Numbered from the stretch's first letter, positions 26,106 to 36,257 are shown. The stretch: DNA of 64,000 nt from an uncultured Clostridia bacterium (GCA_947624715.1 CANQLO010000005.1:13650-77649), one strand, 5' to 3'. The notes: generated by a model from the sequence alone, not told the origin. Made by a program: numbers and translations.

Positions 26106-26963
26106 ATGAAAAATTTAAAAGTAGCAATAGTATCATTACTAACAATTATATTATTATTTTTAGGAGAAATATCTTCTTATGCAACAGGAAGTACTACGAA
26201 CTCACAAGATGATAGAACAGATAATTATTTAAAATCATTATCAATAGAAGGATACGAAATATCTCCTGAATTTAATAAAAATACACTAACATATTATTTA
26301 GTTGTTCCAACAAGCGTATCATCTGTAAATGTGTTGGCAGAAGCAGAAAGTGAAAATGCAACTACAAAAATATCAGGAAATACCAGTCTTAGAAGCAAGG
26401 AAAATACTGTAAAAGTAGTTGTAACAGCTAAAAACAGGACAACTAAAACTTATAGTATTATAGTAACAAGGCAAGACGATAATGGATTAAAATTATCTTC
26501 TTTAAGTATTGAAGGTGGAACTTTTCAAGAAGAATTTAATGAATCAAAGTATAGTTATAATGTTGATGTTTTAAGTTCAAAAGATTCAACTGATTTAAAA
26601 ATAGATGCAACTGCCAATGTTGAAAGTGCAGAAATTGAAATAATAGGAAATACCGGATTAGAGGCAGGAGTTCACTTAGTTACGATATTATTAAGAAGTG
26701 GTAGTAATGTAACAACATATGAAGTTACAGTAAATTTATCAGTTGAGAAGACTATAATTTCAGAAGTAGAAAATAATGATTTTGTAGAAAAAGCAAAAAC
26801 ATATGTTACTGACTTTTTTAAAGATGAGAACAAAACACTTGCTTTATTAATTGCAATTGCAGCAATTATGCTTTTACTTATAATAATTTTAATTGTAAAA
26901 ATAACAAAGAAAAACAAAGCTGATAAAAATAGAGAAAATCTTGTTAAAAGAGCAAAAAAATAA
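26106..26963 (+). CDS. Surface protein with two cadherin-like beta-sandwich domains
   Basis: 285 residues. A signal peptide (1-27, ending ISSYATG) is followed by two repeats of the cadherin-like beta-sandwich type, about 38-120 ('LKSLSIEGYEISPEFNKNTL') and 125-210 ('LSSLSIEGGTFQEEFNESKY'), each closing with a YxVxV-type strand. A C-terminal membrane helix (about 248-270) is followed by a basic tail. The protein would sit on the outer face of the membrane and bind an unknown partner. It has its own promoter. Confidence 0.85.
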   Translation: MKNLKVAIVSLLTIILLFLGEISSYATGSTTNSQDDRTDNYLKSLSIEGYEISPEFNKNTLTYYLVVPTSVSSVNVLAEAESENATTKISGNTSLRSKENTVKVVVTAKNRTTKTYSIIVTRQDDNGLKLSSLSIEGGTFQEEFNESKYSYNVDVLSSKDSTDLKIDATANVESAEIEIIGNTGLEAGVHLVTILLRSGSNVTTYEVTVNLSVEKTIISEVENNDFVEKAKTYVTDFFKDENKTLALLIAIAAIMLLLIIILIVKITKKNKADKNRENLVKRAKK

Positions 26964-27073
26964 TGATTGTAAAAATGTAAACAAAAATAATAAGAGTAAG
27001 TAAAAATGTTATGATTATATATAAAGATACATATGAATGTATTTTGCATTAAAAGCAAAAAGGAGGAAAACGA

Positions 27074-28213
27074 ATGTTAAAAAGAGTGGCTATTTTAGCT
27101 AATGGTGGAGATGTTGCAGGATTGAATCCTGTTATAAGAGCAATAAAAAGGTCTTGCGAAATAAATGGAATTGAATGCTATGGTTTCATAGATGGATATA
27201 AAGGCTTACTTGAAAATAAAATCGTAAGATTAGATTTTAATCCAATGGCAGATGGTATATTGCCTAAAGGTGGTTCGATAATTGGTTCATCAACAAACAC
27301 TATAGTATTTCATTATAAAGTAACAAATCCAGATGGAAGTGTTGAATATAAAGACTTATCTGATTTATGTGTTCAAAATGTAGTAAGAGATGGTTTTGAT
27401 TGTGTATTTACATTAGGTGGAGATAGCACACAAAAATCTTCAAGAGATTTATTCGTAAAAGGAATAAAAACAATTGGAGTACCAAAAACAATAGATAATG
27501 ATGTTGCATGTACAGATATAACATTTGGTTATAATACTGCTGTATCAGTTGCAGCAGAGGCATTAGACAGACTTCATACAACAGCAGAAACTCATCATAG
27601 AATAATGTGCCTAGAGGTTATGGGAAGATATGCAGGTTGGATTGCATTAGAATCAGCTATAGCTGGTGGAGCAGATGCTGTACTTATTCCTGAAATACCA
27701 TATGATATAAATAAAGTTGCAGAAAGTATAAGAAAAAGGATAGCAAGAGGAAAACAATTTAGTGTAGTTGTTGTATCAGAAGGAGCAAAACCTATAAATG
27801 GAGAAGCATCTACTTTTAAAAGTGATGTAGATAGTAATACTGGAATTTCTGTAAAATTTGCAGGAGCCGGTGATAGAGTTGCAAAAGAATTGCAAGAACT
27901 AATAGGATTAGAATCAAGATGTACAACTTTAGGATATATGCAAAGAGGAGGAACACCAACAGCATATGATAGAGTACTTTCTACAAAATATGGTGCAAAA
28001 GCTATGGAACTTGCAATGGAAGGTAAATTTGGAGTACTAACTGTCATAAAAAATGGTAAACTTGATTGTGTTCCATTAGAAGAAGTAGTTGGAAATAATA
28101 AAGAACTAGGAGCAGTTGAAGGTGGTACTGAGAATAGCAATATTAGATTAGTTACTATGGATGATGAACTTGTAAAAACAGCAAGAGATATTGGAATATG
28201 TTTGGGAGACTAA
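27074..28213 (+). CDS. 6-phosphofructokinase, phosphoryl donor unclear
   Basis: 379 residues. PFK-A family elements are present: GGDVAGLNP, 'PKGGSIIGSSTNT', the substrate loop PKTIDND (137-143) and 'MGRYAGWIAL'. The enzyme commits fructose 6-phosphate to glycolysis. The donor-determining positions are mixed. After GGD (115-117) stands Ser118, where ATP enzymes have Gly and PPi enzymes have Asp, while Lys138 in PKTIDND is typical of PPi enzymes and replaces the Gly of ATP enzymes. I therefore leave ATP versus pyrophosphate open. An AAAGGAGG box precedes the start. Confidence 0.92.
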   Translation: MLKRVAILANGGDVAGLNPVIRAIKRSCEINGIECYGFIDGYKGLLENKIVRLDFNPMADGILPKGGSIIGSSTNTIVFHYKVTNPDGSVEYKDLSDLCVQNVVRDGFDCVFTLGGDSTQKSSRDLFVKGIKTIGVPKTIDNDVACTDITFGYNTAVSVAAEALDRLHTTAETHHRIMCLEVMGRYAGWIALESAIAGGADAVLIPEIPYDINKVAESIRKRIARGKQFSVVVVSEGAKPINGEASTFKSDVDSNTGISVKFAGAGDRVAKELQELIGLESRCTTLGYMQRGGTPTAYDRVLSTKYGAKAMELAMEGKFGVLTVIKNGKLDCVPLEEVVGNNKELGAVEGGTENSNIRLVTMDDELVKTARDIGICLGD

Positions 28214-28232
28214 GAAAGGGCTTATTCATATC

Positions 28233-29672
28233 ATGAAAGCTTTATTAAATAAAATCAATATAAAAAAAATAATAACTGTATATATAATATTACAACCAAT
28301 AATAGATGTAGTCACATCATTATTGGTTCGTAATGTAAGTGAGGTTCTTACTTTAGGCGTTATTGTTAGAACTCTCTTTATGATTGGTATTGCTATATAT
28401 TCACTACTTACATGTGATAAAAAATATAGGAAAAAAATGATTATATATTATATAATATTAGTTATTTATTTAATCTCATTTATTGTTAATATGTATTTAA
28501 ACTATGGTATAAATGGAATTTTCACACAGATTAAGGGGCTTGTAAAAACTTTCTATCTTCCAATCATTTTAGTTGCATTAATACCAATCTTGAAAGATAA
28601 AAATAATAGAATTGACAATAAAATATTAATCTACTCTTTATTTGGATATATTTTTATTATATTTTTATCAAAAATATTTGGAGTAGGATATGCAACTTAT
28701 GGTGGAACTGGAAAAGCTGGAACTGTAGGATTATTTTTTGCAGCAAATGAAATTGGAGCTATAATAAGTTGTCTTGCACCAATTTTAATATTATGTTTGC
28801 TGAACAATGGAGCAAATGAAAATAAAGAAAATAATAATAGAGAATCATTAAAATATAAACTTATTTATATTGTTACTTTAATTTTATATATTTTTTCTAT
28901 ACTAGAAATGGGAACAAAAGCACCATTTTTTGGAGGAGTAGGACTAGCATTTATAACACTTTTGGTATGTGTAATTCAGTTCGTTTCATCAAAGAAAAAG
29001 GAATATTTGATAAAAGGAAGTATTACTATTTTAATTACTTTGGTAACTTTTATTTTAGTACCATATAACTCAATAGGAATAAATATTAAGATTACAAATG
29101 GGATAAGTTTTCCAAAAATAACAGATATATTTCAGAATATTGAAAAAGGAAAAGTAAATATACAAGATAATGAAAATCAGGGACAATCAAATTCAATTCA
29201 AGAACAAGAAAATCAAGAACAAAACACATCTCAGTATCAACAATCAATAATAAGTGGTAGAGATGAATTTTTAGCAAATAATCTAGAAATATATAAAAAT
29301 TCAAGTGTTCAAAATAAAATACTTGGAATTGGTTATATGAAGGAAAATCCAGATGGATTAGCACAATTAAAACTTGTAGAAATGGATTATTTTGATATAG
29401 CTTTGTGCCATGGCATAATTGGCTTTATTGTTTATTTTGCACCATTTATTATCTTGGCAGTGGTAATTATTAAAAATTTATTTAAAAACATAAAAAAAGT
29501 TATATTAAATAAAGAAATATGTTTTATGTTATATTCAGTAATTGATATTATGGGAGCAGCTCTTCTTGCAGGACATATATTTACAGCACCAGCAAGCGGA
29601 ATATTCGTAGCAGTTATAATTATACAATTACATGAAAAATTAAGAGAACTAGGGAATAGTGAATCTTTGTAG
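28233..29672 (+). CDS. O-antigen ligase/polymerase-like membrane protein
   Basis: About 479 residues with 10-12 membrane helices and one large extracellular loop rich in Gln/Asn (about 310-350) followed by 'SGRDEFLANN'. That layout is typical of Wzy polymerases and WaaL ligases. An upstream ATG at 28191 overlaps the PFK gene and lacks a ribosome binding site. The ATG at 28233 follows AGAAAGGG and gives a normal basic N-terminus. It opens the cell-surface polysaccharide cluster, so a role in polymerising or transferring a glycan on undecaprenyl phosphate is likely. Confidence 0.8.
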   Translation: MKALLNKINIKKIITVYIILQPIIDVVTSLLVRNVSEVLTLGVIVRTLFMIGIAIYSLLTCDKKYRKKMIIYYIILVIYLISFIVNMYLNYGINGIFTQIKGLVKTFYLPIILVALIPILKDKNNRIDNKILIYSLFGYIFIIFLSKIFGVGYATYGGTGKAGTVGLFFAANEIGAIISCLAPILILCLLNNGANENKENNNRESLKYKLIYIVTLILYIFSILEMGTKAPFFGGVGLAFITLLVCVIQFVSSKKKEYLIKGSITILITLVTFILVPYNSIGINIKITNGISFPKITDIFQNIEKGKVNIQDNENQGQSNSIQEQENQEQNTSQYQQSIISGRDEFLANNLEIYKNSSVQNKILGIGYMKENPDGLAQLKLVEMDYFDIALCHGIIGFIVYFAPFIILAVVIIKNLFKNIKKVILNKEICFMLYSVIDIMGAALLAGHIFTAPASGIFVAVIIIQLHEKLRELGNSESL

Positions 29673-29738
29673 AAAGAATTCAAAATAAGTTTTATAGATT
29701 TATCTTAAAAATCTAAATATAAAATACAAGGAATAGTA

Positions 29739-30914
29739 ATGAAAAAAGTAACAATACTAGCACTACATTTAGGTATTGGAGGAACTGAAAACGCGATAAT
29801 ATCATTAAGTAATATGCTTTGTGAAAGATATGAAGTAGAAATTATCTCAACATATAAGTTACAAGAAAACATTGCTTTTGAAGTTAATCCAAAAGTTAAA
29901 ATTACGTATTTAATGACTGATTTAAAGCCTAATAGAATAGAGTTAAAGCAAGCTATAAAAACTTATAATATTTTTAAAATATTAAAGGAAGTTTTTATAA
30001 GTATAAAAGTATTGTATTTTAGAAGAAAACTTAACATTGAAGCAATTAAAAATCTAGATTCTGATGTTATAATTACTACTAGATATTTTCATAATAAATG
30101 GTCTGGAAAATATGGAAGAAAAGAAGCTATTAAAATTGCTCAAGAGCATAACCATCACAACAACAATAAAATATATATAAATAAAACTCTAAGATGTATT
30201 AAAAATATAGATTACTTTATACCAGTATCTAAAGAGTTAACTGAATTTTATAAAGAAAAGATAGATAAGAAAAATAAATCTATATTAAAAACTAAGAAAA
30301 CAAAATGTATTTATATACCACATTGCATAGATAATTATCCAGAAAAAAAGGCTGACCTAAAAGAAAAAAATATAATTTCAGTAGGAAGATTAGCTAAAGA
30401 AAAGGGGTATTTAGATTTAATTGATGTATTCAAAATAGTAAATCAGAAATATCCAGAATGGAAACTTAACATTATTGGTGATGGAGAAGAAAAAGAATTA
30501 ATTGAAAGTAAAATACAAAACTACAAATTAGAAAACAATATAATTTTACAAGGTTATAAAAATAAAAATGAATTAGATGAAATTTATAAAAAATCTTCAA
30601 TATATGTAATGACATCATATACTGAATCTTTTGGACTAGTTCTAGTAGAAGCTGAAAGCTATGGGATTCCGATTTTAGCATTGGACAGCGCACAAGGAGC
30701 AAAAGAAATAATACAAAATGGGGAAAATGGCTATTTAGTAGCAAATAGAAATTTAAATGAAATGGCTGAAAAAATAATAAATTTAATAGAAGATGAAAAT
30801 TTAAGAAATTCATTAGGAAATCAAGGAAGAATATTATCAGAAAAATATAAGAAAGAAAATGTAGCAAATAATTGGTATGAACTGATTGATAATATAGCAA
30901 ATCATAAGGCTTAA
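29739..30914 (+). CDS. Family-4 glycosyltransferase
   Basis: 391 residues, GT-B fold. The N-terminal domain opens with 'LHLGIGGTENAIISLSNML'. The C-terminal domain has 'ISVGRLAKEKGYLDLI', and the nucleotide-sugar-binding ExxxxxxxE region is in 'SYTESFGLVLVEAESYGIP'. It transfers a sugar with retention of configuration during surface glycan assembly. Donor and acceptor are unknown. It lies between the polymerase-like gene and the first flippase. Confidence 0.9.
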   Translation: MKKVTILALHLGIGGTENAIISLSNMLCERYEVEIISTYKLQENIAFEVNPKVKITYLMTDLKPNRIELKQAIKTYNIFKILKEVFISIKVLYFRRKLNIEAIKNLDSDVIITTRYFHNKWSGKYGRKEAIKIAQEHNHHNNNKIYINKTLRCIKNIDYFIPVSKELTEFYKEKIDKKNKSILKTKKTKCIYIPHCIDNYPEKKADLKEKNIISVGRLAKEKGYLDLIDVFKIVNQKYPEWKLNIIGDGEEKELIESKIQNYKLENNIILQGYKNKNELDEIYKKSSIYVMTSYTESFGLVLVEAESYGIPILALDSAQGAKEIIQNGENGYLVANRNLNEMAEKIINLIEDENLRNSLGNQGRILSEKYKKENVANNWYELIDNIANHKA

Positions 30915-30969
30915 GGATAATTACAATTTTAGCTAGGATTTGTGCCTTAGAAAGGGATGAAATTAAATA

Positions 30970-32508
30970 TTGAGAAAATTAAATACATTAAAAAATTTTA
31001 TTAGTACAATATTACCATATATATTTATAACAATATTAGGCTTCTGGAAAGTAAGAGCTTTTGTTAATAATTTAGGCAATGAATTATATTCAGTTAATCA
31101 ACTTTTTTATCAATTATTAACGTATTTATCATTAGCAGAAGCAGGAATTGGACTGATTACAAATCAAATATATTTTAAGCTTTTCGCAAAAGACGATAAA
31201 GATGGAATAAATAGAGTATATACAGCATCAAAAAGATTTTTTAAGATAATAGGTTTTGCAATGCTTGCAATAGGTTTTGCAATTTCATTTGGATTAAAAC
31301 ATATCACTAATAATAACCTATCGCTAACATATCTACAATTAGTATTTATGACATTTTTAATAAAAAATGTTTTAGAATATTTTATGTTTGCTCCAAGAAA
31401 TGTAATTCAAGCAGATCAAAAATCATATAAAATAAATGGCTTAATCAACCTTATAAGAATATTAGAAAATTTAATAGAAATAACATTACTATATTTAAAA
31501 GTAGATTATTTAATTATCTTAATACCGGGCATATTTATTAGAATTATAATAAATTACATTATAAATAAAAAAGTATATAAAGAATATCCATGGCTTAAAG
31601 AAGTTGATAATCCAGACAAAAGTATTTTCTCAAATGCAAAACATTTTATAGTGTACAGAATAGCAAATATTATTTATAACAATATAGATATATTGATAAT
31701 TTCAACATATTTGGAACCTATATATGTAGTTATATATTCAGGATACAATTACATAATAAAAACCTTGTCAGAAATTTTGGGAATGATATCTCAATCAATA
31801 GTGGCTAGCTTAGGAAATGCAATAAATAAATTAAAAACAGAAGAAAATAAAATAGTATTTGAAAAATTAAACTGTGCTTATGCTTCACTTGCAATGTTTT
31901 GCACGATATGTTTTACAATACTTATTGATAAATTTATTGGTATATGGATAGGAGCAGATAAACAAGTAGAATTACTAGGAGTTATATTATTCTCACTATC
32001 ATTATACAATTTGATATATTCAAAAAATCTTATTGGAGTTGTAGAAATTAAAGGTTGGTTTAAACAAACAAGAAATATATCAATAGCTGAATCAATTGCT
32101 AACTTGGTATTATCATTAGTATTTGTAAGATTCTGGGGTATTGTTGGAGTATTACTTGCAACAGTTATATCAACTGCTTTAACAAGTTTTATATTTTATC
32201 CAACTTATGTATATAAACATCAATATGATTGCAGACCAGTAAAATATTATGTGCATTATATAATAGATTTAATTTTTACTGGATTTGTATCAATAGCAGG
32301 ATTGTATTTTGTAAAACAAATTGAAGTTACAAATTTTATTATGTGGGCAGTTATTGCTGTAATTTGTGCTATTTTAACAATAGCTATTGTATATATAGAA
32401 AAATATATTACCGCAAAAGATTTCAAATTATTATTACAAGATATTAAAGATTTAATAAAAGGAATATTTAATAAAGAAAAAAATCAAATACGAAAAGAGG
32501 AAGCATGA
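30970..32508 (+). CDS. Wzx-type polysaccharide flippase (first of two)
   Basis: 512 residues, about 14 membrane helices, MOP/MATE-superfamily polysaccharide transporter. It should flip undecaprenyl-linked oligosaccharide across the membrane. The start is a TTG at 30970 behind AAAGGGA; the ATG at 30958 is in another frame that closes quickly. It overlaps the next glycosyltransferase by 4 bp (ATGA), so translation is coupled. Confidence 0.87.
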   Translation: MRKLNTLKNFISTILPYIFITILGFWKVRAFVNNLGNELYSVNQLFYQLLTYLSLAEAGIGLITNQIYFKLFAKDDKDGINRVYTASKRFFKIIGFAMLAIGFAISFGLKHITNNNLSLTYLQLVFMTFLIKNVLEYFMFAPRNVIQADQKSYKINGLINLIRILENLIEITLLYLKVDYLIILIPGIFIRIIINYIINKKVYKEYPWLKEVDNPDKSIFSNAKHFIVYRIANIIYNNIDILIISTYLEPIYVVIYSGYNYIIKTLSEILGMISQSIVASLGNAINKLKTEENKIVFEKLNCAYASLAMFCTICFTILIDKFIGIWIGADKQVELLGVILFSLSLYNLIYSKNLIGVVEIKGWFKQTRNISIAESIANLVLSLVFVRFWGIVGVLLATVISTALTSFIFYPTYVYKHQYDCRPVKYYVHYIIDLIFTGFVSIAGLYFVKQIEVTNFIMWAVIAVICAILTIAIVYIEKYITAKDFKLLLQDIKDLIKGIFNKEKNQIRKEEA

Positions 32509-33689
32509 AAAAAGTATCTATTATAATGCCATCATATAATGATGCAAATTCAATAACAGAAACTTTAAATTCAGTAATAAATCAAACATATAAGAATTGG
32601 GAATTAGTTATTGTAAATGATGGCTCAACTGATAATACAGAAACTGTAATACAAGAGTATAAAGAAAAGTATGATAAAGACAATAAAATAAAATATATCT
32701 ATCAAGAAAATGGAGATCAGCTTAATGCAATATTAAATGGCTCGAAATATCTAACAGGTGATTATATATGTGTATTGCATTCAGATGACCTTTTAAATGG
32801 AGATGATGTATTAGAAAAATGTGTAAATTATTTAGAAAATAATTCAAACTTAGATGCAATTATTGGTGATTTAGTTATAATAGATGAGAAAAGCAATGTA
32901 ACAGGACTTCAAAAAGTTAAAAAATACATTAAGTCTAGTTATATACTTCCACTACAAGAATTGTGGCTTGGAAGAAATTTATATATTGATGTTGCAATAC
33001 ATACAAAAGAAAGCTTTTTCCAAAATGTTATACCAAATTATGTAATGTGGAATACTCCATTTTGGATTGACTTTAGTTATGAAAAAGAAATTAAAACTTT
33101 AAATGTAGAAAAAGTAGATTTTAGCTTTTATAAATATAGAGTACATTCACAAAATTATGAATATAGTGAAAACGGTAAGTTAAATATAATAAACGGAGAA
33201 TTAAGAACATTTGTTAGTTTGAGTAAATATTATGATATTCCACTATATAAAATGCAATATGTACTTTTTAGAATACTTAATAAATTAAAATTAGTTTATA
33301 GACCTATTTACAAAAAAAGACCTTTACAAAATATAGGAGAAATAATTGAATTTGTTATAGAAAAAAGATTTGGCAAAGATTATACTAACAACTTATTTTT
33401 AAAAGCTTTAGTAAGTTTTTATAAAAATAAAACAAATAGAAAAATAACAATAAATAATATAATTGATGAAAATATTGTGTGGACAGGAAAAGATAACGCA
33501 AAATTTAATAAGGCAATAAATGATAATACATTAGATGAAATATATATGATTCTACTTAAGGAAATGGAAAAAGGTTTTAATACAATTTGTGTTATAAATG
33601 AAGAGGAGAAGCAGAAGATAGAAACAATTTGTAGATTTTTATGTATATACCCATATGTGAAAGTAATAGTAAATAAAGACATCTGGTAA
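32505..33689 (+). CDS. Family-2 glycosyltransferase
   Basis: 394 residues. The GT-A domain (1-220) has 'VSIIMPSYNDANSITETLNS', 'IVNDGSTDNTE' and the metal-binding DD in 'CVLHSDDLLNGDD'. The C-terminal 170 residues are helical and not recognised. It acts on surface polysaccharide, probably forming a beta linkage. Four-base ATGA overlap with the flippase. An IS110 element has inserted downstream, separating it from the GT32 gene of the same cluster. Confidence 0.88.
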   Translation: MKKVSIIMPSYNDANSITETLNSVINQTYKNWELVIVNDGSTDNTETVIQEYKEKYDKDNKIKYIYQENGDQLNAILNGSKYLTGDYICVLHSDDLLNGDDVLEKCVNYLENNSNLDAIIGDLVIIDEKSNVTGLQKVKKYIKSSYILPLQELWLGRNLYIDVAIHTKESFFQNVIPNYVMWNTPFWIDFSYEKEIKTLNVEKVDFSFYKYRVHSQNYEYSENGKLNIINGELRTFVSLSKYYDIPLYKMQYVLFRILNKLKLVYRPIYKKRPLQNIGEIIEFVIEKRFGKDYTNNLFLKALVSFYKNKTNRKITINNIIDENIVWTGKDNAKFNKAINDNTLDEIYMILLKEMEKGFNTICVINEEEKQKIETICRFLCIYPYVKVIVNKDIW

Positions 33690-33825
33690 AATGTCAAGAT
33701 AAAATTAAAAAATATTCTAATTTTTTTAAGTACATTGATAATAAAAAGAGCATACTTAATAAACCTCCAAAAAATCAATTTTTCGACAGGGAAATTTTGG
33801 AAGTGGCTACAATGACAATATTAAA

Positions 33826-35124
33826 TTACGTTAACTTAACCATCTCCTTTGGATTGATGTAAAGTTGATTTTTCTGTAGCATAGAAAAAATCAATCTTAC
33901 AAATTTTCTAGCAGTAAGTGCGAGTGCTCTTTTCCTTTGAAACTTGGTAACTTCTGAAAATTTTTTATGATAAAATTCAGAATATTCTGAATTTCCATGC
34001 ATAATAACAGAGTTAACAGCTTCAAGTAAGTAGTAACGAAGATATTTATTACCACTTTTGGTCAAGTTGGTAATATCGGAGGTATGTTTTCCGGATTGCT
34101 TCTTTCCCCAAGTAAGTCCAGCGAAACTGGCTAGATATTCTTCACGTTGAAAACGTGAGATGAAGCCAATTTCAGAGATTATGCCGGCAGCATAAACAGG
34201 ACCAATTCCCTTGATAGAAAGAAGACAATCGTATTCGTTACTATGAAGACCTTTAACAGTCATTAAGATTGCTTTATCCAAATCTTTTAGTTGTTTATCA
34301 TATAAAGAGATAGCATTAAAAGAAGTAGCAATAGAAAGATTAATAGGTTCATACAAAGCTTTATCAAGTCTGTATGAATCTCGAGCAGCTTTTTGTAAAA
34401 GTTTAGCAGTATTTTCAGTATCAGTGAAACGATTTTTACCTTTAACATTAAGGTATTCAATCAAATCAGACAAGGGCATATTAGCTATTTCATCAGGAGA
34501 ATAGAAATCAGAAATAATAGAAACAGCAGTATAGCTAAACTTATCTGAAAATGGTTGCTCAGACTTTTTCAAAACAGCCAGTTCACTAAATTTGAGAAAA
34601 ATATTATTTAAAATATATTGTTTTTCTCTAGTTAGACACTCAACTACGTGAAGGCGCTGTCTAGTCAAACGTTGTAAAGCTAAAAAAGTAGAAGCATTAA
34701 ATGGCTTAGATGTAATTTTGCCAACACGAGCATAGTCACAAATAACTCTAGCATCAAGAGGATCTGTTTTATCAAGACGAACGAAGGATTCTCTGTATGC
34801 AGCAATTACTTTAGGATTTAAGCAATACACTAAAGGATTAAATTCAGCAAGTTCAATAGAAGAAGCAAGTACGCAACATAAATGGAAACTATAAAAAGAA
34901 GTGGATTCCATATCAAAAATAACATACTTGAAATTGTTTTGTTTGAGACAATTAGAAACATTGTTAATCAAAACATTTGAACCAGGCTGATTATTAGAAA
35001 AAGAAAAAGACAAAAATTTAGTGCCGAAAAAATCCATAGCAAAAGCATAGTTAGAGTTAGAGCTAACATCAATACCAACAAAAAGAGTTGATTGAAGTTT
35101 ATCTTTATCCAATAAAATCACCAC
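33826..35124 (-). CDS. IS110-family DEDD transposase
   Basis: 432 residues. The N-terminal RuvC-like domain has the first Asp in 'LFVGIDVSSNSN', Glu in 'VIFDMESTSFY' and the D-x-x-D pair in 'RLDKTDPLDARVI'. The C-terminal domain has 'LLSIKGIGPVYAAGIISEIG' and 'FAGLTWGKKQSGKHTS', with the conserved Ser of the Transposase_20 region. The reading frame is complete, so the enzyme may be active. IS110 recombinases are guided by a bridge RNA encoded in the non-coding end. An AAGGTGGTGA box precedes the start. Confidence 0.95.
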   Translation of the reverse strand: MVILLDKDKLQSTLFVGIDVSSNSNYAFAMDFFGTKFLSFSFSNNQPGSNVLINNVSNCLKQNNFKYVIFDMESTSFYSFHLCCVLASSIELAEFNPLVYCLNPKVIAAYRESFVRLDKTDPLDARVICDYARVGKITSKPFNASTFLALQRLTRQRLHVVECLTREKQYILNNIFLKFSELAVLKKSEQPFSDKFSYTAVSIISDFYSPDEIANMPLSDLIEYLNVKGKNRFTDTENTAKLLQKAARDSYRLDKALYEPINLSIATSFNAISLYDKQLKDLDKAILMTVKGLHSNEYDCLLSIKGIGPVYAAGIISEIGFISRFQREEYLASFAGLTWGKKQSGKHTSDITNLTKSGNKYLRYYLLEAVNSVIMHGNSEYSEFYHKKFSEVTKFQRKRALALTARKFVRLIFSMLQKNQLYINPKEMVKLT

Positions 35125-35150
35125 CTTTCAATTCTTAAAATATATAAAAT

Positions 35151-35409
35151 AGTAAAGGATTTGTCCCTAGCAATTAGCACATCAACAACCTCGCACAAAT
35201 CAGAACTAAGCAAGAAGATAAAGGTCATCTGCTACTGATGTATCTTCGAGCTTGAACAACATCTGGGTCTGAAGTTAATACTAAAAGTAGAGAAACAGTC
35301 TTTAAAGTGAAGCCACCAATAATGGTGCAACATGGAGACAAAGAATACACCTTTAACTAGATTTATATAATAAGATTATAGCATATTATGTAAATACAAA
35401 TCCTTTACT
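35151..35409. repeat. 14-bp inverted repeat bounding the IS110 left end
   Basis: AGTAAAGGATTTGT (35151-35164) and its exact complement (35396-35409) bracket the 231-bp non-coding stretch upstream of the transposase. They could close the base of the guide RNA or mark subterminal recombinase sites. Confidence 0.75.
35165..35390 (-). ncRNA. Candidate IS110 bridge RNA region
   Basis: This non-coding stretch lies directly upstream of the transposase, has visibly higher GC than the surrounding genes, and contains short stems such as CACC-ATTATT-GGTG. A TATAAT-like box on the minus strand lies near 35375-35380. In the IS110 subgroup the bridge RNA is encoded at the left end, upstream of the transposase and on its strand. 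The boundaries and guide loops are not determined. Confidence 0.45.
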
Positions 35410-35501
35410 ACTTTACATTAAATTTTTTTTACAATCATTAATTTAATGTAATTTTAAAAATATAAAAATGATTGTAAATATATTATACGAGGAGATTAGG
35501 T

Positions 35502-36197
35502 ATGAGCATTCCAAAGAAAATCCATTATGTATGGGTTGGAGGAAAAGAAAAGCCAAAAAAAGTACAAAAATGTATAGATACTTGGAAGAAACATTTTAAA
35601 GATTATGAAATTATTGAATGGAATGAAAATAATTTTGATATAGAATCAAGTAAATATACAAAATCAGCTTATGAAGCAAAAAAATGGGCATTTGTAAGTG
35701 ATTATATAAGAATGTATGCTTTATATAAAGAAGGTGGAATTTACCTAGATACAGATGTTATTGCATTAGATAATTTAGATGAATTGTTAGATAATAGAGC
35801 TTTTCTAGGATTTGAAAATGAAAAATATGTATCTTGTGCAGTAATTGGAGCAGAGAAAGAGCATCCACTTATAGCTAAAATTTTAAATTATTATGATACT
35901 ATGGAAAATAAAACATTTAATTTTAATGACAATAATTCAATATTGATAACTGATATATTGGAAAAAAATTATAATTGTAAACTAAATAATACAGAGCAGA
36001 TATTATCTGACGATATAAAAATATATAAAGATACTGTACTTTCAAATCCATCATCTGATTCAAAATTAATACATATATTTGCAGGTTCATGGGTTGATGG
36101 AAAAACAAATATTAAAATGAAATTGTGTCAAGAAATTAAATATCATTTAACAACGAAAACAAGGGCAAACTTGTATAGAAAAGTTTTGAAAAAATAA
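35502..36197 (+). CDS. GT32-type glycosyltransferase with DXD motif
   Basis: 231 residues. 'IPKKIHYVWVGGKEKP' at the start and 'WAFVSDYIRMYALYKEGGIYLDTDV' with the metal-binding DxD define the Och1/capsular GT32 family. It adds a sugar from a nucleotide donor to the surface glycan. It belongs to the cluster interrupted by the IS110 insertion. A 42-bp element shared with the region after the aldolase gene follows its stop codon. Confidence 0.9.
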   Translation: MSIPKKIHYVWVGGKEKPKKVQKCIDTWKKHFKDYEIIEWNENNFDIESSKYTKSAYEAKKWAFVSDYIRMYALYKEGGIYLDTDVIALDNLDELLDNRAFLGFENEKYVSCAVIGAEKEHPLIAKILNYYDTMENKTFNFNDNNSILITDILEKNYNCKLNNTEQILSDDIKIYKDTVLSNPSSDSKLIHIFAGSWVDGKTNIKMKLCQEIKYHLTTKTRANLYRKVLKK

Positions 36198-36215
36198 TTG
36201 TTAATATACGTCAAA

Positions 36216-36257
36216 TCTATCATCACAGATAAATGACTTTACTAAAGTATAAAAAAA
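36216..36257. repeat. Two-copy 40-bp structured intergenic motif, copy A
   Basis: Matches 45393-45433 at all but four positions, all A/G exchanges. It contains TATC-N6-GATA and the hairpin ACTTT-ACT-AAAGT followed by an A run. It lies 19 bp after the GT32 stop and about 85 bp before wecB. Confidence 0.65.

Larger units (their letters stand above)
33690..35415 (-). mobile_element. IS110-family insertion sequence
   Basis: A DEDD transposase flanked by about 135 bp on its 3' side and about 290 bp on its 5' side that contain no genes. It interrupts the polysaccharide cluster in opposite orientation. IS110 elements lack terminal inverted repeats and make no clear target duplication, so the exact ends cannot be fixed; the limits given are the neighbouring gene end and the outer edge of a 14-bp inverted repeat. 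Confidence 0.6.
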
